A DNA stretch of 64,000 nucleotides. It comes from Owenia fusiformis (lineage: Eukaryota > Annelida > Polychaeta > Sabellida > Oweniidae). This document shows positions 25,890-37,734 of this stretch, piece by piece. Made by a program: the position numbers and the translations under genes. Under the pieces are notes generated by a model, which did no database searches, had not been told where the DNA came from, and saw only the letters and a list, made by a program, of their open reading frames with translations. Location of the stretch: NCBI GenBank assembly GCA_903813345.2, contig CAIIXF020000005.1:3916356-3980355 (forward strand), read 5' to 3'. How positions within the stretch are numbered: position 1 is the first letter of the stretch; every line of letters starts with the position of its first letter.

Positions 25890-26355
25890 AAACTAGACAA
25901 CAGCAACGCCAAAGCGTAGCAAATCCCATCAAACAGCCATAGCTGGTATTTTAACAAACAAAGTATATAGCAAAAATGGCAGCCATTTTTCAAAATAGCC
26001 ACCTCTACCAAAAGTGTCATTAGACTGAGTGTGCCATGCCTATAGTATTCACATACCAAATATGAAGAAAATCGCTCCACTACTTTTCCAGGTATAGTAA
26101 ACTACGTTAAAATGGTGGCCATTTTTCAAAATGGCCGCCTTCAATCAAAAGTGTCATTAGACAGTGTGCCATGCTTATAGTATTCACATACCAAATATGA
26201 ACAAAATCGCTCCACTACTTTTCGAGTTACAGCAAAGATTATAAAATAACAAGTAAAGGCCGCCATTTTTCAAGATGGCTGCCACTGACATACGTATGGA
26301 TGGACGGACGGACGCGTTCCCTATATCCCTCCCACCTTCATTCGATGGGATAATT
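25890..26355. repeat. 'GGCCATTTTT' family repeat, copy 2
   Basis: Starts CAACAGCAACGCCAAAGCG and GTAGCAAATCCCATC, holds two ~150-bp units (AAAATCGCTCCACTACTTTTC), then a GGATGGACGGACGGACG run, and ends CATTCGATGGGATAATTAAT. Same family as 13812-14702. Confidence 0.65.
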
Positions 26356-26477
26356 AATTAGGGGGAACTAATTTGAAAGAAAAAATCTCATCTTTATATG
26401 ACCTTCAGACATCCTGCCATGATTCTGATGAAAAAATCTCATGAATTTAATTTACCTAATCATAAAATACTACATCA

Positions 26478-26500
26478 NNNNNNNNNNNNNNNNNNNNNNN
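26478..26500. other. Assembly gap (23 N)
   Basis: A run of N. It lies about 200 bases upstream of the first receptor gene, so that gene's promoter region may be incomplete. Confidence 1.
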
Positions 26501-26697
26501 ATCAATATTTGACCAGAGATATATAACTTTCACAATCAAAACTTGTTACTTGGATTTACCCAGTTGCTCCTGGGCACTGCTGCAATAGGAATTATCATAA
26601 TGGGAGGATCTATCTAGGCCCCTATTCTAGCAATCATAACACCAGCCACAAAACACAAAACATATGAAGCGCTACCACTGAGAAGGGCATAATTACC

Positions 26698-29600
26698 ATG
26701 ATGCGGAGGCATGCATCACGGACATGTTCTAACTTAAAATTGGGAAAACTATCTTATATTGTGCTTTTTGGAATATTTTGTCTGGTGGAAAGTGCTGCAA
26801 ATTCATCAGGTAATTTTAATAACTACATTTAATCAAAAATTACAGTCATATACTGGATCAAATCAGATTCACAATCATATCATTTCATAAAATAACAAGC
26901 AATATCAGGTAATAACCGGTGTTTCTAAATTTCTGGTACATTTTATATATGTTTACTCAAAATTCATAGAAATATATGGAAATCTTATTTGTATACTAGT
27001 ACTTAGTAAGGTATAAAAATATAATAATGATTTTTAACAATGTTTTTCAGAGACCAGCATAAACTGGAATGAAAAGATCTATAAGGACATCATTGATAAT
27101 GGAGTGTATATACCACAAATGCTTCCAGGACAAGGCAATAATCGAACACCTCTGATCATTTCAGCAAGAATACATCTGTTTAATCTACAAGATATAGTAA
27201 GTAGACCCCCCCCCCCCCCCCCTTCCACAACTGCAATTAATGTTTGAATGCTGCACGTCCATGTAATGTTTGAAACTAGGCATGCTAAGATGAAAACTAA
27301 AAGCATTTGGGAACTACCGTATTAGCCGTAATTAGCACCCATGTCCCTATAAGCGCCGCCCCCCCCCCCAGACTTCTGGAGGCCCGTGGGTGAGTCCCTG
27401 GGTGAAGAATCAACAATCATTAGGGTCAAACTTAAGAAATCTAGTGGGCGATAATTGAGTAGTTGCTGGTATCAGTCAGGATTCATATGGGCACTAATAA
27501 GGACAACTTTTTGAACTGTTTTGACTTACTTTAAGCGCCAATCACACAGTATGTTGCTTCTTTCATTATTAGTTTTAAAGTAACCCTTTCATTTTGCTTC
27601 AGGATGAAAAGAATCAATTACTGAAAACAGTAGGATGGGTCAATATGGTAAGTGTCTAAAATCTCATTATTTAGCAAAAAACATTCATAGAAATCTGAAA
27701 CAGTATAACTTGATTCTTAATATCAAAATCCACTGCCTTATTATTTCTTCTAAATAACCAATAATCATAGATAACTATGCCTGTTAGGATTGAAAGAATT
27801 ATATTGGCATGCTGTTTTACTTCCAACATTTTCTCTTCTCCATCAATTCTCATTATTGGAAATGTCATTTGTAAAAATATTCATCCCTGTAAAAAAGATA
27901 TATGTTTTCTTTGGTTGAAAATAACTAAAATCCACCGCTTTAAAATTGCAAACATTATTACTGTTTTACTATTATACCGCAATGGAATCAAGGTGCTTCC
28001 TATTAATTATGAATAAACCCATTAGGGTGAAGTATCAGGACATAATGAATCCATTGCTGTCCATTGGAGACTTTATCTCTACTAAAAACAGACACTTTAT
28101 TACCCAACACATATAATTTATGACTGGAGTTTAATCAGAGAGTGCTAACTGATGATCATATAGCCAAGTCTTCAAAAGACTGACCTAGATGATAAAAGAT
28201 TAATTTGTTTCTCTAATTATAGATTATCAAAATTTAGTGATATTCAAAATAATTATTATCATATTTACAATATACATCCAAATTTGTTTATAATCTTTGA
28301 AATTTTATTTTTTGGTTTCTAGGTTGTGTATTCCCCATATAGTCAGCCAATGTTATAAAATCTTGAGAACTGAACTTGACATATCAGTTAAGAAAAATAT
28401 AACCCCATCAAAAATCTGCTATAATTTACAAGTTTGTTGATCCATGGATCCACTGATGAGTTTTTACTGTGTTCAACAATAAATTCAGGAATATTTTACA
28501 GACAGAAATGAGACATGTACACACAAGTGGCAAAGGGATAGGCCAAAATTGCTACAGAACCAAGCATGAACAAGTAAAAACTAAAACATCCATTATTATA
28601 ATCCAGGACTGTAACACTAAGGGACATTTCATTCCCAAGGGCAGTGTTGTCCCTAATGGCTGGTCCACTGGTCATAACCAGGTTACTTTTGATACAGATC
28701 AGTTGATTTTTTCACTAGGTATAGGAGAATATCATCGCAGCTAGTCCATAATGCCATTTTGACCAGCAGCCTCTCAGATCTCTAGGGCCTACACTGCCAA
28801 AGAGGTTGATCCAATTCAAAGTAGGTCAAAGTCATAAAGCAAGTCAAACTCTATTGACATTTCAGATATGGAGGGATGACAGACTCCAATGGAATCCTGA
28901 GGATTATGGAGGCGTGAGAGAAATCCATGTCCCTAATCATTATGTCTGGATACCTGACCTTTATATTGCAAATAGGTAAGGCATGTAATGTATGAGGGAT
29001 CTTCAATGCTCATTGAACTGTTCGAAATGCTAATGTTTAAGAATAAATTTGGAAGGATTATCAATATAAATTTCAGAGCACAGTTTAGTGTAGAAATGTG
29101 TAGAAAAGGTTTTGAGACAAAACGCTCAAAATTGTTTCCTATTTTTTAGCCAAACATTCAACACATTCCAGTATAGTACAGACAACAGGGCCGTGATCTA
29201 CCCCAGTGGAGAAGTTCTTTTCTGTCCTGGAAAACACTTTGTCACAACCTGCACCATTGATGTCACATATTTCCCATTTGATGTACAAACCTGTCGCATG
29301 ATTATGATGTCTTATACATACAATGAAAGTTATGTGAAACTGACAACTGATCCATGGCCTAAAACAGTCCAACTGGGAGGTATGTTTTATAAAAGATATC
29401 CTATGAATTTTGAGACAAGATTTTGTCAATCCACCATCATTTGAGACTGAGTTGCTTATCTTTAATATATAGTGGTTTTCACTATTTTTGAAGTCGCTTA
29501 GTTTTCAAATACTCTTTTACGTAGTTACTCTTTTTTCAAAATATCCCTCATAACCATAAAGGCCTTAAGGTTTCCTATTACTTTTTGTTTTAATGTGATA

Positions 29601-31225
29601 ATTGAAAATCAATGTTACAGATATCTTAGATCATCATGGAGAATGGATCATTGAAGACTCGTGGGTTACAGTTACTCCAACGGACTACACATATTCAAGT
29701 AACACCCATCAACTAAGTAACTTCACTGCATTGGAGTCTTACTTGAGGTTCAGACGAATGCCATTGTATTACATGGTGAATGTGATCTGCCCGTGTTTTC
29801 TGATTACACTACTGAGTGTGTCAGTATTCTGTTTACCATCTGGTTGTGGGGAGAAGATATCACTTGGAATTACTGTGTTATTGTCATATGTTGTGTTCCT
29901 ACTCATAGTGGTTGAAATGATGCCTCCAAGATTTGACAAAATGCCACTACTGGGTATGTCAGTACAAACATTTAATTTATTTAATTATTTAATTTGTTTA
30001 AGTGAATGTCGTAACAAAATATTTGCATATTATACCACTCTAAGTCCAATTACAGTTGTATAACATGGGTCTATAACAACGATATACAGTGGAGAGTGGT
30101 ATATCGTCATCGTATACAACTCCTCCGTATACACTCCAGCGTATACCACTGTAGAAGTGCATTCTGGGAACTAATGAATAAAAAAAATCATGAAAATTTT
30201 CATGATTTCCTAGAATCAAGTGACGTCATAAATGGTTCCGGCATGATTTGCTAGAATCAAGCCACGTCATAAATGGTTCGAGATCAACATCAGCATTATT
30301 GAGTTGACTATGAGATATTTTTATGATTTTTATTTTTTATGATTGTGTTCGAATCAACTGTACTTGAAATTAGAGTGGCATAATAAGATTATATAATGGT
30401 TCATTCTGTATATCGTGCATTTTATACTCTTGTGAGAATATAATATATTCACTCGTTCGCTACGCTCACTTGTGAATATATTATATACTCACTCGAGTAT
30501 AAACACGATATACAGAAAGAACCATTATATAACCTCATATTATACAGCATCAAAAGGGGATAGAATTTTTCAGAAGAAAGTACAAATGCTATTAATATAA
30601 GTGAACTAGACTAAGGATGAACCGAACTGACTGGCTTTAAATCCAATAATACATTCAAAATTTCAGTATTTTCTAGTTTTAACATAATTTGTAATAAAAG
30701 CATGGTGACTCTATTTCAGGTGGGTATCTGTTTATTGCGATGGTTCTGACCGCCTCTTCTCTGCTGTGCTCTATATTAGTGGTCTCTATGGATGACAAGG
30801 CCTCTTATTCCTGGCCCTCACCATGCCTCCAAGCCTTCACAGCATTTATGGCCAGAGTGTTGTGTGTCTCAAATACACTGCCTAAGAGTACTGATGCGAA
30901 ACAGAATCCCAAACAAACACAATATAATCCATGTGAAAGTATACCAATTCATAACCAATTGGAGGTTGGTGTGAATGGGAGCCGAGACAATGATGTTGAT
31001 GTGAAATACAGGATAGAAGATTTTGATCAAAAGCATATCGGAAGCATGCAAGAAGGAGTGAACAAGCCTGTGAACCATGATTGGAAGTTTGTTGCCAGAG
31101 TGGTAGACAGATTCTTGTTATATATCTATTTAATAATCTTATCACTCCTATGCCTTGCAAGTATTGTGCTCTGGCTTATGCCTAAAGCCAACAGTGAAAC
31201 TAAACAAGGATCAGGCAAGGCTTAA
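26698..31225 (+). CDS. Alpha7-like nicotinic-type cys-loop receptor subunit, receptor gene 1
   Basis: Exons 26698-26809, 27051-27196, 27603-27647, 28866-28975, 29150-29379, 29621-29953 and 30720-31225 join in phase (1,0,0,2,1,1) into 493 residues. There is a signal peptide (about residues 1-33), a ligand-binding domain with the 13-residue cys-loop Cys172-Cys186, then M1-M2-M3, a cytoplasmic loop and M4. M2 begins GEKISLGITVLLS as in alpha7, with the intermediate-ring Glu, so cation selectivity is expected. There is no vicinal Cys pair in loop C, loop B Trp is replaced (SYTYNESY), and loop A PDLYIAN lacks the LYN Tyr; loop D Trp98 is kept. It is the most diverged of the four genes. The start is the first ATG of an ATGATG pair preceding the signal peptide. 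It lies inside the KANSL3 intron on the opposite strand. Ligand unknown. Confidence 0.9.
27207..27560. repeat. Poly-C runs and repeat fragment in receptor gene 1 intron 2
   Basis: An 18-base C run follows the exon 2 donor and another lies near 27360. Between and beyond is a fragment with CCGTATTAGCCGTAATTAGC and repeated AAGCGCC motifs that looks like an old repeat. Homopolymer lengths here are likely assembly-sensitive. Confidence 0.45.
30036..30545 (-). mobile_element. Hairpin-plus-inverted-repeat element, copy A (receptor gene 1 intron 6)
   Basis: This ~510-bp element is the reverse complement of the one at 39487-40072. Module 1 (30370-30545) is a long hairpin with arms ending CATTCTGTATATCGTG and a loop with GCGTAGCGAACGAGTG on the minus strand. 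Module 2 (30036-30375) is bounded by inverted TTATACCACTCTAAGTCCAA and TTAGAGTGGCATAA ends. Copy A lacks a ~90-bp internal segment present in copy B. Confidence 0.75.
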
Positions 31226-32252
31226 AGTTGTAGTCAACCGAGAGCCAATATCACAATTCAGGACCAGAACCAGAACACCAAGGGACTATTCATTCATACC
31301 AAAGCCATTATTATATATGTTGAAGAAAAAATTGAAAAAAAAAATTGGTAGCCTATACTCATAACAACATAAATAGTTGGTGATACTAGTGCTCATAAAA
31401 GATGTAACATACAAATAAGCAGTACAAAGGGTTAACATCCATTAGCATTAGCCGTCCCTGTAGTCCATAAAAAATCCAAGTGAATGTTTTCACTGTCGAG
31501 TACATTCTATATATGCTTATTAACTAATTTTATTATTGAAATGTTCAAAAACATATATATATTCCATCTCCCATATTTTAATGTTATTTACAAAGGAATA
31601 TACATGTACATGTACCTTTGAAGAATCATCTTGCTTTTGAACCACTTTGATGAAAAACTTTATACAAAGTGAAGCCCTGACCTGGACAGGAGTCCTGATC
31701 ATAAACTTGTGTAAATATAATGATTGTTTTTGGTTCACAAGTGTAAATATGTTCTAAATGTTACTAGCAAAGAACTAGTGTAGGATAACACATGTACATG
31801 GAGTTATACTTATTTTTTTAGTGTCAGTTAATGGTGTCAGTTAATGGTACTGGTGTCACATTATTAAAGAGGGTCCTGAATAATTATGTCAACTCAAGTG
31901 TCAATAATTGCAGCTTGCTAAGGCCTGTCTAAGACAGCTATAGTGAAAACAATAACAACTACATGTATAATTAATAATATTTATATATGTGATATGTTGA
32001 ATAATGAAAAATGGTGCTATTTATTTGAAGAATATAGCAACAATACAATCTGACATAGTTGTTTGTGTTAATTAAGCATTAACAAACTATTTTGGTGGTG
32101 AAAAAGAAATTTCTTAATCTATTATTTAAGAAATGTATAAGAACATCAAAAGGGCAACTCCACAAAGTGGCAAATCCAAACAAGCAAATATTCATGAATC
32201 TGTATATTTATGATATATCATTTACCATCTACTCTTACATTGATCTGCAGAT
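31226..32252. other. 3' flank of receptor gene 1
   Basis: Non-coding. Stretches near 32025-32055 (AAGAATATAGCAACAATACA) match the flanks downstream of receptor genes 2 and 3, so this flank belonged to the duplicated unit. A fragment GGCAACTCCACAAAGTGGC at 32152 is probably an edge of the GGCCATTTT repeat family. The LINE begins just beyond. Confidence 0.55.
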
Positions 32253-32537
32253 AATTCAATTCAATTCAATTATTTATTTCATAATTCTTATATAATATAC
32301 ACTATAAAAACAAGCCGCTAGACACCCTAGTGGGTATATGTTGCGGTTTAACAGAAATCATTAAAATGACAACTAGACTACATATAAACATGATAAAAGA
32401 AAACACTTATATTATGTTACATGTAGGTATATAAAAATGGTATTAACAATTAATCTAAGGATGTACAATGTAAAAATGTTACAAAAATCGGGTACCAGTA
32501 TAAAATCAACAGTATAGTATGATATTGGTATTATACA

Positions 32538-35500
32538 TTATCGATAGATGAGTAGTTTTTTATATGAAGATTTGAAAATATTTAGAGTGGAGCATTTTTT
32601 AATATCATGTGGTAGAGCATTCCAAAGATTAGGACCCAGATAGCGAAGGGAAAGTTTAGAGCATTTAGGGATATGAAAATGATGCAATTGTCTTGTGTAA
32701 TGATGATGAATATTAATGTTGATATCAAACAAGTCTTGAAATAGATTTTTTGGAAGACTGGGGTGCTTATTAAAGATTTTGTACATGAACTGACCAGTAC
32801 AATATCTGTTGACATTAAAAATATTTAATATTCTAAGATCTTTAAATAGGGGAGCGGAGTGAGAAAGTCTATCCTTATTTAAAGCTAGCCTTAAGAATTG
32901 TTTCTGCAGTTTATGTAGACGATCATAAAATGATTTAAATGTGTTACCCCAGATTATGTTGCAATAATTTAATTGAGAGTGTATCAATGAGTAGTAAATT
33001 GTTTTGAAACTGTCTATTTGAAGTAGATGTTTAATGTGATAAAGAGAACCAATGACGTGAGAAATCTTTGTTTCAACAGATTTTATGTGTTCTTTAAATT
33101 TCAAGTTTTTATCAATAATAATTCCAAGAAAGTCAATTTTTTCCCGGAAATTTATGTTCTCATTGCGTATTTTAAGATTCAGATTTGTTTGATTTTTTTG
33201 GGGTCCAAATAGAATAGCATTGGTTTTGCCAATATTAAGTGAAAGTTTGTTTGCTTTTATCCAGTCATCTATTGAATTCAAGTTTGCATTAGTTCTAGTC
33301 ATGAGTTCATTTAAATCATAATCACTATCAAGAAGATTGGTGTCATCAGCAAACATAATAAATTTTAGATTAGGGGCAACAAAAGGCAGATCATTTATGT
33401 AAAGAATAAATAATAGTGGTCCAAGTACCGAGCCCTGTGGAACACCACAATTTAGAGATGATTGTTTAGATTCATAATTGTTAATGGTGACATATTGTTT
33501 GCGGTCTTTCAAATAACTTTCAAACCAGGACTTAGCTATTCCTCTGATGCCATAATATTCAAGTTTTTGTATCAAAATGTCATGATTAATTGTGTCAAAG
33601 GCCTTGGAAAAATCTAATGTTATGCCAATGCTCGTTTTCCCCAAATCAGTTGATTTTCGAATTTGTTCAATGAAATATAAAATGGCCATGTAGGTAGAGT
33701 TGAATTTCTGAAATCCAAATTGATAAGTAAAAATAATTTCAAAACGTTCTAAAAAACCAGTGAGTTTGGCGTGCATGAGCTTTTCTAACAATTTAGAAAA
33801 TACAGATAAAACTGAAATTGGTCTATAGTTCGAAGGATTTGTAGTGACACCTTTTTTAAATACAGGTGTTACTTTGGCCAATTTGAGGGTGTCTGGGAAA
33901 ATACCAGATTTAAAAGATAAGTTAAATATATACAAGAGTGGATCAATTAAAAACTGTCTTGCAGACTTAATAAGTGATGGTAGAATCCCATCAGGTCCAG
34001 GCGAGGAAGATTTTAGAAGACACATTTCTAATTCAAGCTCAGTTTTTGAGGTCTTTTTGAGATAAATAGATGATTGAACTTTTTGAGCTCTTGCTAGGTA
34101 TTCATTAAAGCATTTTTTGGATTTTGGAATCTCCTTGGCTAGATTTTTACCAATATTGGTAAAAAAATTATTAAATCCATTGGAAATGATTTCATGATCT
34201 GTTGTTTCCTTTCCATTTATAGTGAATTTAGATGGCAATGCAGCTTTTTTGTTTTTTCCAAGTAGTTCATTAATGATAGACCAAGACTTTTTTATGTTAC
34301 CACTTACTTCGGCAAACTTATTTTGATAATGTGTACGTTTTGAGTATTTAATTATGTGCTTAAGTTTATGGTTGAAGGACTTGTAAGCTTTTCCTGTTTT
34401 GCAACAGGGATTTTTCAAATATTTGGTATATAGCTTATTTTTAGTTTTGGCAGAAGTTAAGATGCCAGAAGTCAACCAGGGTCTATTAGGATCATGATTA
34501 ACCTTGATAAATTTGGATTTGAGTGGAAATGAAGAATCATATTGTTCCATTAACAAGTTAATGAAGATATTAAATGCTATGTTTACATCTTGACTTTTAT
34601 AACAAGGGGTCCAGTCGACATTTGAGAGTTTCTCAAGAAATAATTGCTTATTAGAGTCATTGAAATTACGATAACTGCTTAATGTTTTTTTAGATTTGGT
34701 AGTATCATAATATGAAATGGAATAGATTGGAAAGTGATCAGAAATGTCCTCCATGATGATACCACATCCATCAATATTAGGGACATTAGTAAAAATATTA
34801 TCTATAAGAGTTGCAGTCTTGTCAGTAATTCTTGTCGGCCTATATATTAGTGGGACATGGTTGAATGAATAAAACTGGTTCAGAAAATCATGTGTGGGTT
34901 CATGAGATTCAACCTTAAGTAAATCAATGTTGAAGTCACCCATGATGTAAGATAATTTACCCTCATCTGCTATTTTATTCATATAATCACCCAAGTCACT
35001 ATTAAAATGTGACACATCAACACCAGGTGGCTTATATATGACAGTAATAATGATATTTTTTGAGTTTTGACTGATTAATTCAATAGCTACTGATTCACAC
35101 TCTAGATTATCAACCCTAAGGTCATTGCGTGTAATATACTGCAAGGAGTTGTGAACGTTTATACAGACACCACCCCCTCTTTTATCTATTCTAGAATTAA
35201 ATTCTGATGAGTAGTTAGGTAAGTTAAACTGGTTTTGATTTGATGCATTAAGCCAAGTCTCAGATAGAGCAATTATAGAAAATTTTACCTCAGTAGTAGC
35301 TAATAAGTTATCCAGTTTCCACTGATTAGCTAAGATACTTCTGGAGTTAAGATTAAGAATTGAAAGTTCTGTATTTAAAGACGACCCTATTTTGTTCTTA
35401 AGTTCATGCGTTTCATGATAATTACATTTGCCAATAAAGGTTTCAGTGAATTCAGAAAACCTAGAGTCATCAGATTCCTCGGCAGGAAGAAGATGTATAG

Positions 35501-35636
35501 GATTAAAAAGTTTATCGGAAAAAATGGAAAGAGATGATCCATATGGAGCAGTATCTATAAAGTCATCTTCAAATAAAGAGGCAAATGGCAATTGAAGCCA
35601 TGCACCAATCATGTTATTTTCAGGCATTATGATCAT
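32538..35636 (-). CDS. LINE ORF2: endonuclease plus reverse transcriptase, 1032 aa, intact
   Basis: A single uninterrupted frame. The N-terminal third is an APE-type endonuclease: LNLNSRS, ALSETWLN, GGGVCI, GDFNIDLL and SDHFPI appear in order (about residues 90-305). The RT follows with VTPVFKKG, NYRPISVLS, LDFSKAFDTINHD, GVPQGSVLGPLLFILYIND and the catalytic FADD box (FADDTNLL), then the thumb and a C-terminal HSQLNYCNIIWG region (about residues 570-1000). The length is normal for CR1/Jockey-type LINEs. No stop or frameshift is present, so this copy is young and might supply RT in trans. I cannot fix the clade without a tree. Confidence 0.93.
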   Translation of the reverse strand: MIIMPENNMIGAWLQLPFASLFEDDFIDTAPYGSSLSIFSDKLFNPIHLLPAEESDDSRFSEFTETFIGKCNYHETHELKNKIGSSLNTELSILNLNSRSILANQWKLDNLLATTEVKFSIIALSETWLNASNQNQFNLPNYSSEFNSRIDKRGGGVCINVHNSLQYITRNDLRVDNLECESVAIELISQNSKNIIITVIYKPPGVDVSHFNSDLGDYMNKIADEGKLSYIMGDFNIDLLKVESHEPTHDFLNQFYSFNHVPLIYRPTRITDKTATLIDNIFTNVPNIDGCGIIMEDISDHFPIYSISYYDTTKSKKTLSSYRNFNDSNKQLFLEKLSNVDWTPCYKSQDVNIAFNIFINLLMEQYDSSFPLKSKFIKVNHDPNRPWLTSGILTSAKTKNKLYTKYLKNPCCKTGKAYKSFNHKLKHIIKYSKRTHYQNKFAEVSGNIKKSWSIINELLGKNKKAALPSKFTINGKETTDHEIISNGFNNFFTNIGKNLAKEIPKSKKCFNEYLARAQKVQSSIYLKKTSKTELELEMCLLKSSSPGPDGILPSLIKSARQFLIDPLLYIFNLSFKSGIFPDTLKLAKVTPVFKKGVTTNPSNYRPISVLSVFSKLLEKLMHAKLTGFLERFEIIFTYQFGFQKFNSTYMAILYFIEQIRKSTDLGKTSIGITLDFSKAFDTINHDILIQKLEYYGIRGIAKSWFESYLKDRKQYVTINNYESKQSSLNCGVPQGSVLGPLLFILYINDLPFVAPNLKFIMFADDTNLLDSDYDLNELMTRTNANLNSIDDWIKANKLSLNIGKTNAILFGPQKNQTNLNLKIRNENINFREKIDFLGIIIDKNLKFKEHIKSVETKISHVIGSLYHIKHLLQIDSFKTIYYSLIHSQLNYCNIIWGNTFKSFYDRLHKLQKQFLRLALNKDRLSHSAPLFKDLRILNIFNVNRYCTGQFMYKIFNKHPSLPKNLFQDLFDININIHHHYTRQLHHFHIPKCSKLSLRYLGPNLWNALPHDIKKCSTLNIFKSSYKKLLIYR

Positions 35637-36038
35637 AAAATGTTATGCATATGTTTTGAAATAGTATGTACATCTTATAGGAATATCTGCTGTCAACATT
35701 ATGAGATATATAGTAGCTAGTAACATTGTGTATTAATTGTAGATAAAAAGAGAATTGAAAAGTTTTCAAACTTGAACACTGAAAAATGTAGGTAGGTGGA
35801 TTTCCTACCAAACCATAAACAAAATGTAATACATGCAAACACATACAATATAAGTACATAGTAGCCTATTAGAATAAGGCACAAATAGTACAAGTATGTA
35901 GAGCCAAAGAGTGAGTGGGGGAATATTCTGAACTTTCAATGACCTACTGAACTATAGTACATGTAAGTCCTATACACACAGGTTGTTGCAATAATGTTGC
36001 AATAGTACAAGTGCATACCGCAGCCTATGAGGCTCAAA

Positions 36039-37237
36039 TTAAGATTTAAACATTTTCATTGTTTTCAGTACTTCTTCAATCTGAGAACGCATAACTTTCC
36101 ACGTGTTGTTGGGTTTACCATCATCCCATTTGGATATGATGATCATGTAATTTCGTATCTCATGATTGTCGAAGAGTTGCCTCATCAGCCTTCCTGCACC
36201 AATTTCACCGTCATCGTTGAAGTCCATTCTACTATTTTTGTCATCACCAATATTGTAGGCCCAAGCATTGTGGTCCGCTTTAGCAACAAGTTGGTCGGTG
36301 TATAGTTTAAGTAGTGTGGGCCTGACCATTCTGGGATCCTTTATTGGCGAAATATGAATTTGATATCTGTTCCCGTTGTCAGATATCAAAGGACCATGAT
36401 TAATTGGAATAGTGGTGGCAGATTCTGGATAGTTTATGTCGGGAGCTGGAATAGTATGAGGATAGACACGTTTTCCATTGACAAAAAGATCATCTCTTAT
36501 GACTTTGCATTTAGCAGTTGGATCAGATATTGTAATCTTCTTTTTTTGCTCAAATACATACTTTCGTTTTTCAATGATGGGTTTGGGGTATTGCTCAGAG
36601 ATGGAGATTTTGGTGTTTTTCAGTTTATAGCAGTTTGAGAGAATCAGTTCCTTGCCACGATATGGATTGAATTTTGCTACAATTGATCTAGGCTTCCCAT
36701 CTGATCTTGGTGCTCCTATTCTATGAACACGGTCAACTCCAATATCCTCTTTGATTCCTAGGTCTTCTTTAATGACTTTGTTTAAGATTTTACGAGTGTC
36801 ATTATTGTTTTCATCAGCATTATCAGGTATATTGAAGAAGATTAGGTTGTCCTTCATAGAGCGTTTTTCTATATCAATTACACGTTGATCCATAACATCC
36901 ATATATTTATCTGTACGTTCCTGGCGCCCTTCGATAACTTGATAACAGAGATAACTTGATGATCCTTTAGATATTCAATTTCATGTTGAAGTTCCAATAT
37001 TTCAACAGCATTAGCTTCAGCAGATTCTTGTAGTGATTTTATAAGTTCTGAATCAGAGTTTTGTTTAGATTTGAGCACTTTAATTTCCTCAGTCAAAGCT
37101 TGTAATTGAACAGCTAGAGATGTATCACAATTAGCATTGAGTTCCACATTAGATAAAAGTTTTGACTTAGCTGATACTTGAGGAGAGGTTGAGTTGGATG
37201 CATTCCCTTTAGTACGGTTATGATGTGGCATTGTCAC
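36039..37237 (-). pseudogene. LINE ORF1 broken by a 17-bp tandem duplication
   Basis: The N-terminal part (37237-36878) is polar then coiled-coil (heptads ending near LELQHEIEYLKD). The C-terminal part (36902-36039) has an L1-ORF1-like RRM/CTD region (NLIFFNIPDN, VDRVHRIGAPR, RSIVAKF) followed by a longer tail. The two parts lie in different frames. At 36933-36960 the 11-bp motif GATAACTTGAT occurs twice with a 17-bp period; removing one period would bring the frames together, so the break is a simple duplication. ORF1 proteins bind LINE RNA. This copy cannot make full ORF1 unless the duplication is an assembly error. Confidence 0.8.
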
Positions 37238-37240
37238 AGA

Positions 37241-37734
37241 TTATAATCTTGGAATTAATCAATGTTGTAGAAACTATTTGTCATAGTGTAAATATGGGCC
37301 ACTGTACTATCAAATATTTTCCATCAAAAAACTGTAGAGTTAACTGATCAAATTTCCAAGATATTACAATATAGTATGTATAGTCACCTTACATAAGTAT
37401 TTCCAGATTGTTTATAAATAGTAATCCATAATTGTTTTGCTTGTAATATCCCTCATCACACTAGATTTTGACTAAACATAGCCAGCAAATATTTTTCTGA
37501 CTTCCATGTTTTGACCTGACCTTGACCTTTCCTTTTAATAAAAGACAAACAATCGAGATATATTTGAATTTCCAACGGTTTAAGCATTTGAGTGACCTGA
37601 TTGAGGTGTATCAGAGGCACAAATCATAAAGAGAATGCAATATGTTTGATCTAATGTAACTAAATGCAACCCGATCTTGAAGAGATCTCTATAGCAATTC
37701 CCACTTTAGCGACCATTTGACTTTTCTAGAGAAT
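37241..37734. other. Non-coding, possibly LINE 5' UTR
   Basis: No gene. It could be the 5' UTR of the minus-strand LINE. The part at 37605-37734 resembles, in direct orientation, 43315-43470 on the far side of the satellite block (shared CACAAATCA, TTGAAGAGATC and CCCAC(T/A)TTAG motifs). Confidence 0.4.

Larger units (their letters stand above)
32253..37240 (-). mobile_element. Near-full-length APE-RT LINE retrotransposon
   Basis: Minus-strand element with ORF1 (37237 to 36039, frame-broken), a ~400-bp spacer, ORF2 (35636-32538) and a 3' UTR ending in a TTGAA-type microsatellite tail at 32253-32275. That tail type is common in CR1/L2-like LINEs. The 5' end is not defined; it may extend towards 37700. 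It lies between receptor genes 1 and 2 in the KANSL3 intron. Confidence 0.85.

Noticed and set aside
35620-35859. 79-aa frame between LINE ORF1 and ORF2
   Set aside because: No recognisable domain, overlaps the ORF2 start, AT-rich; most likely an untranslated LINE spacer.
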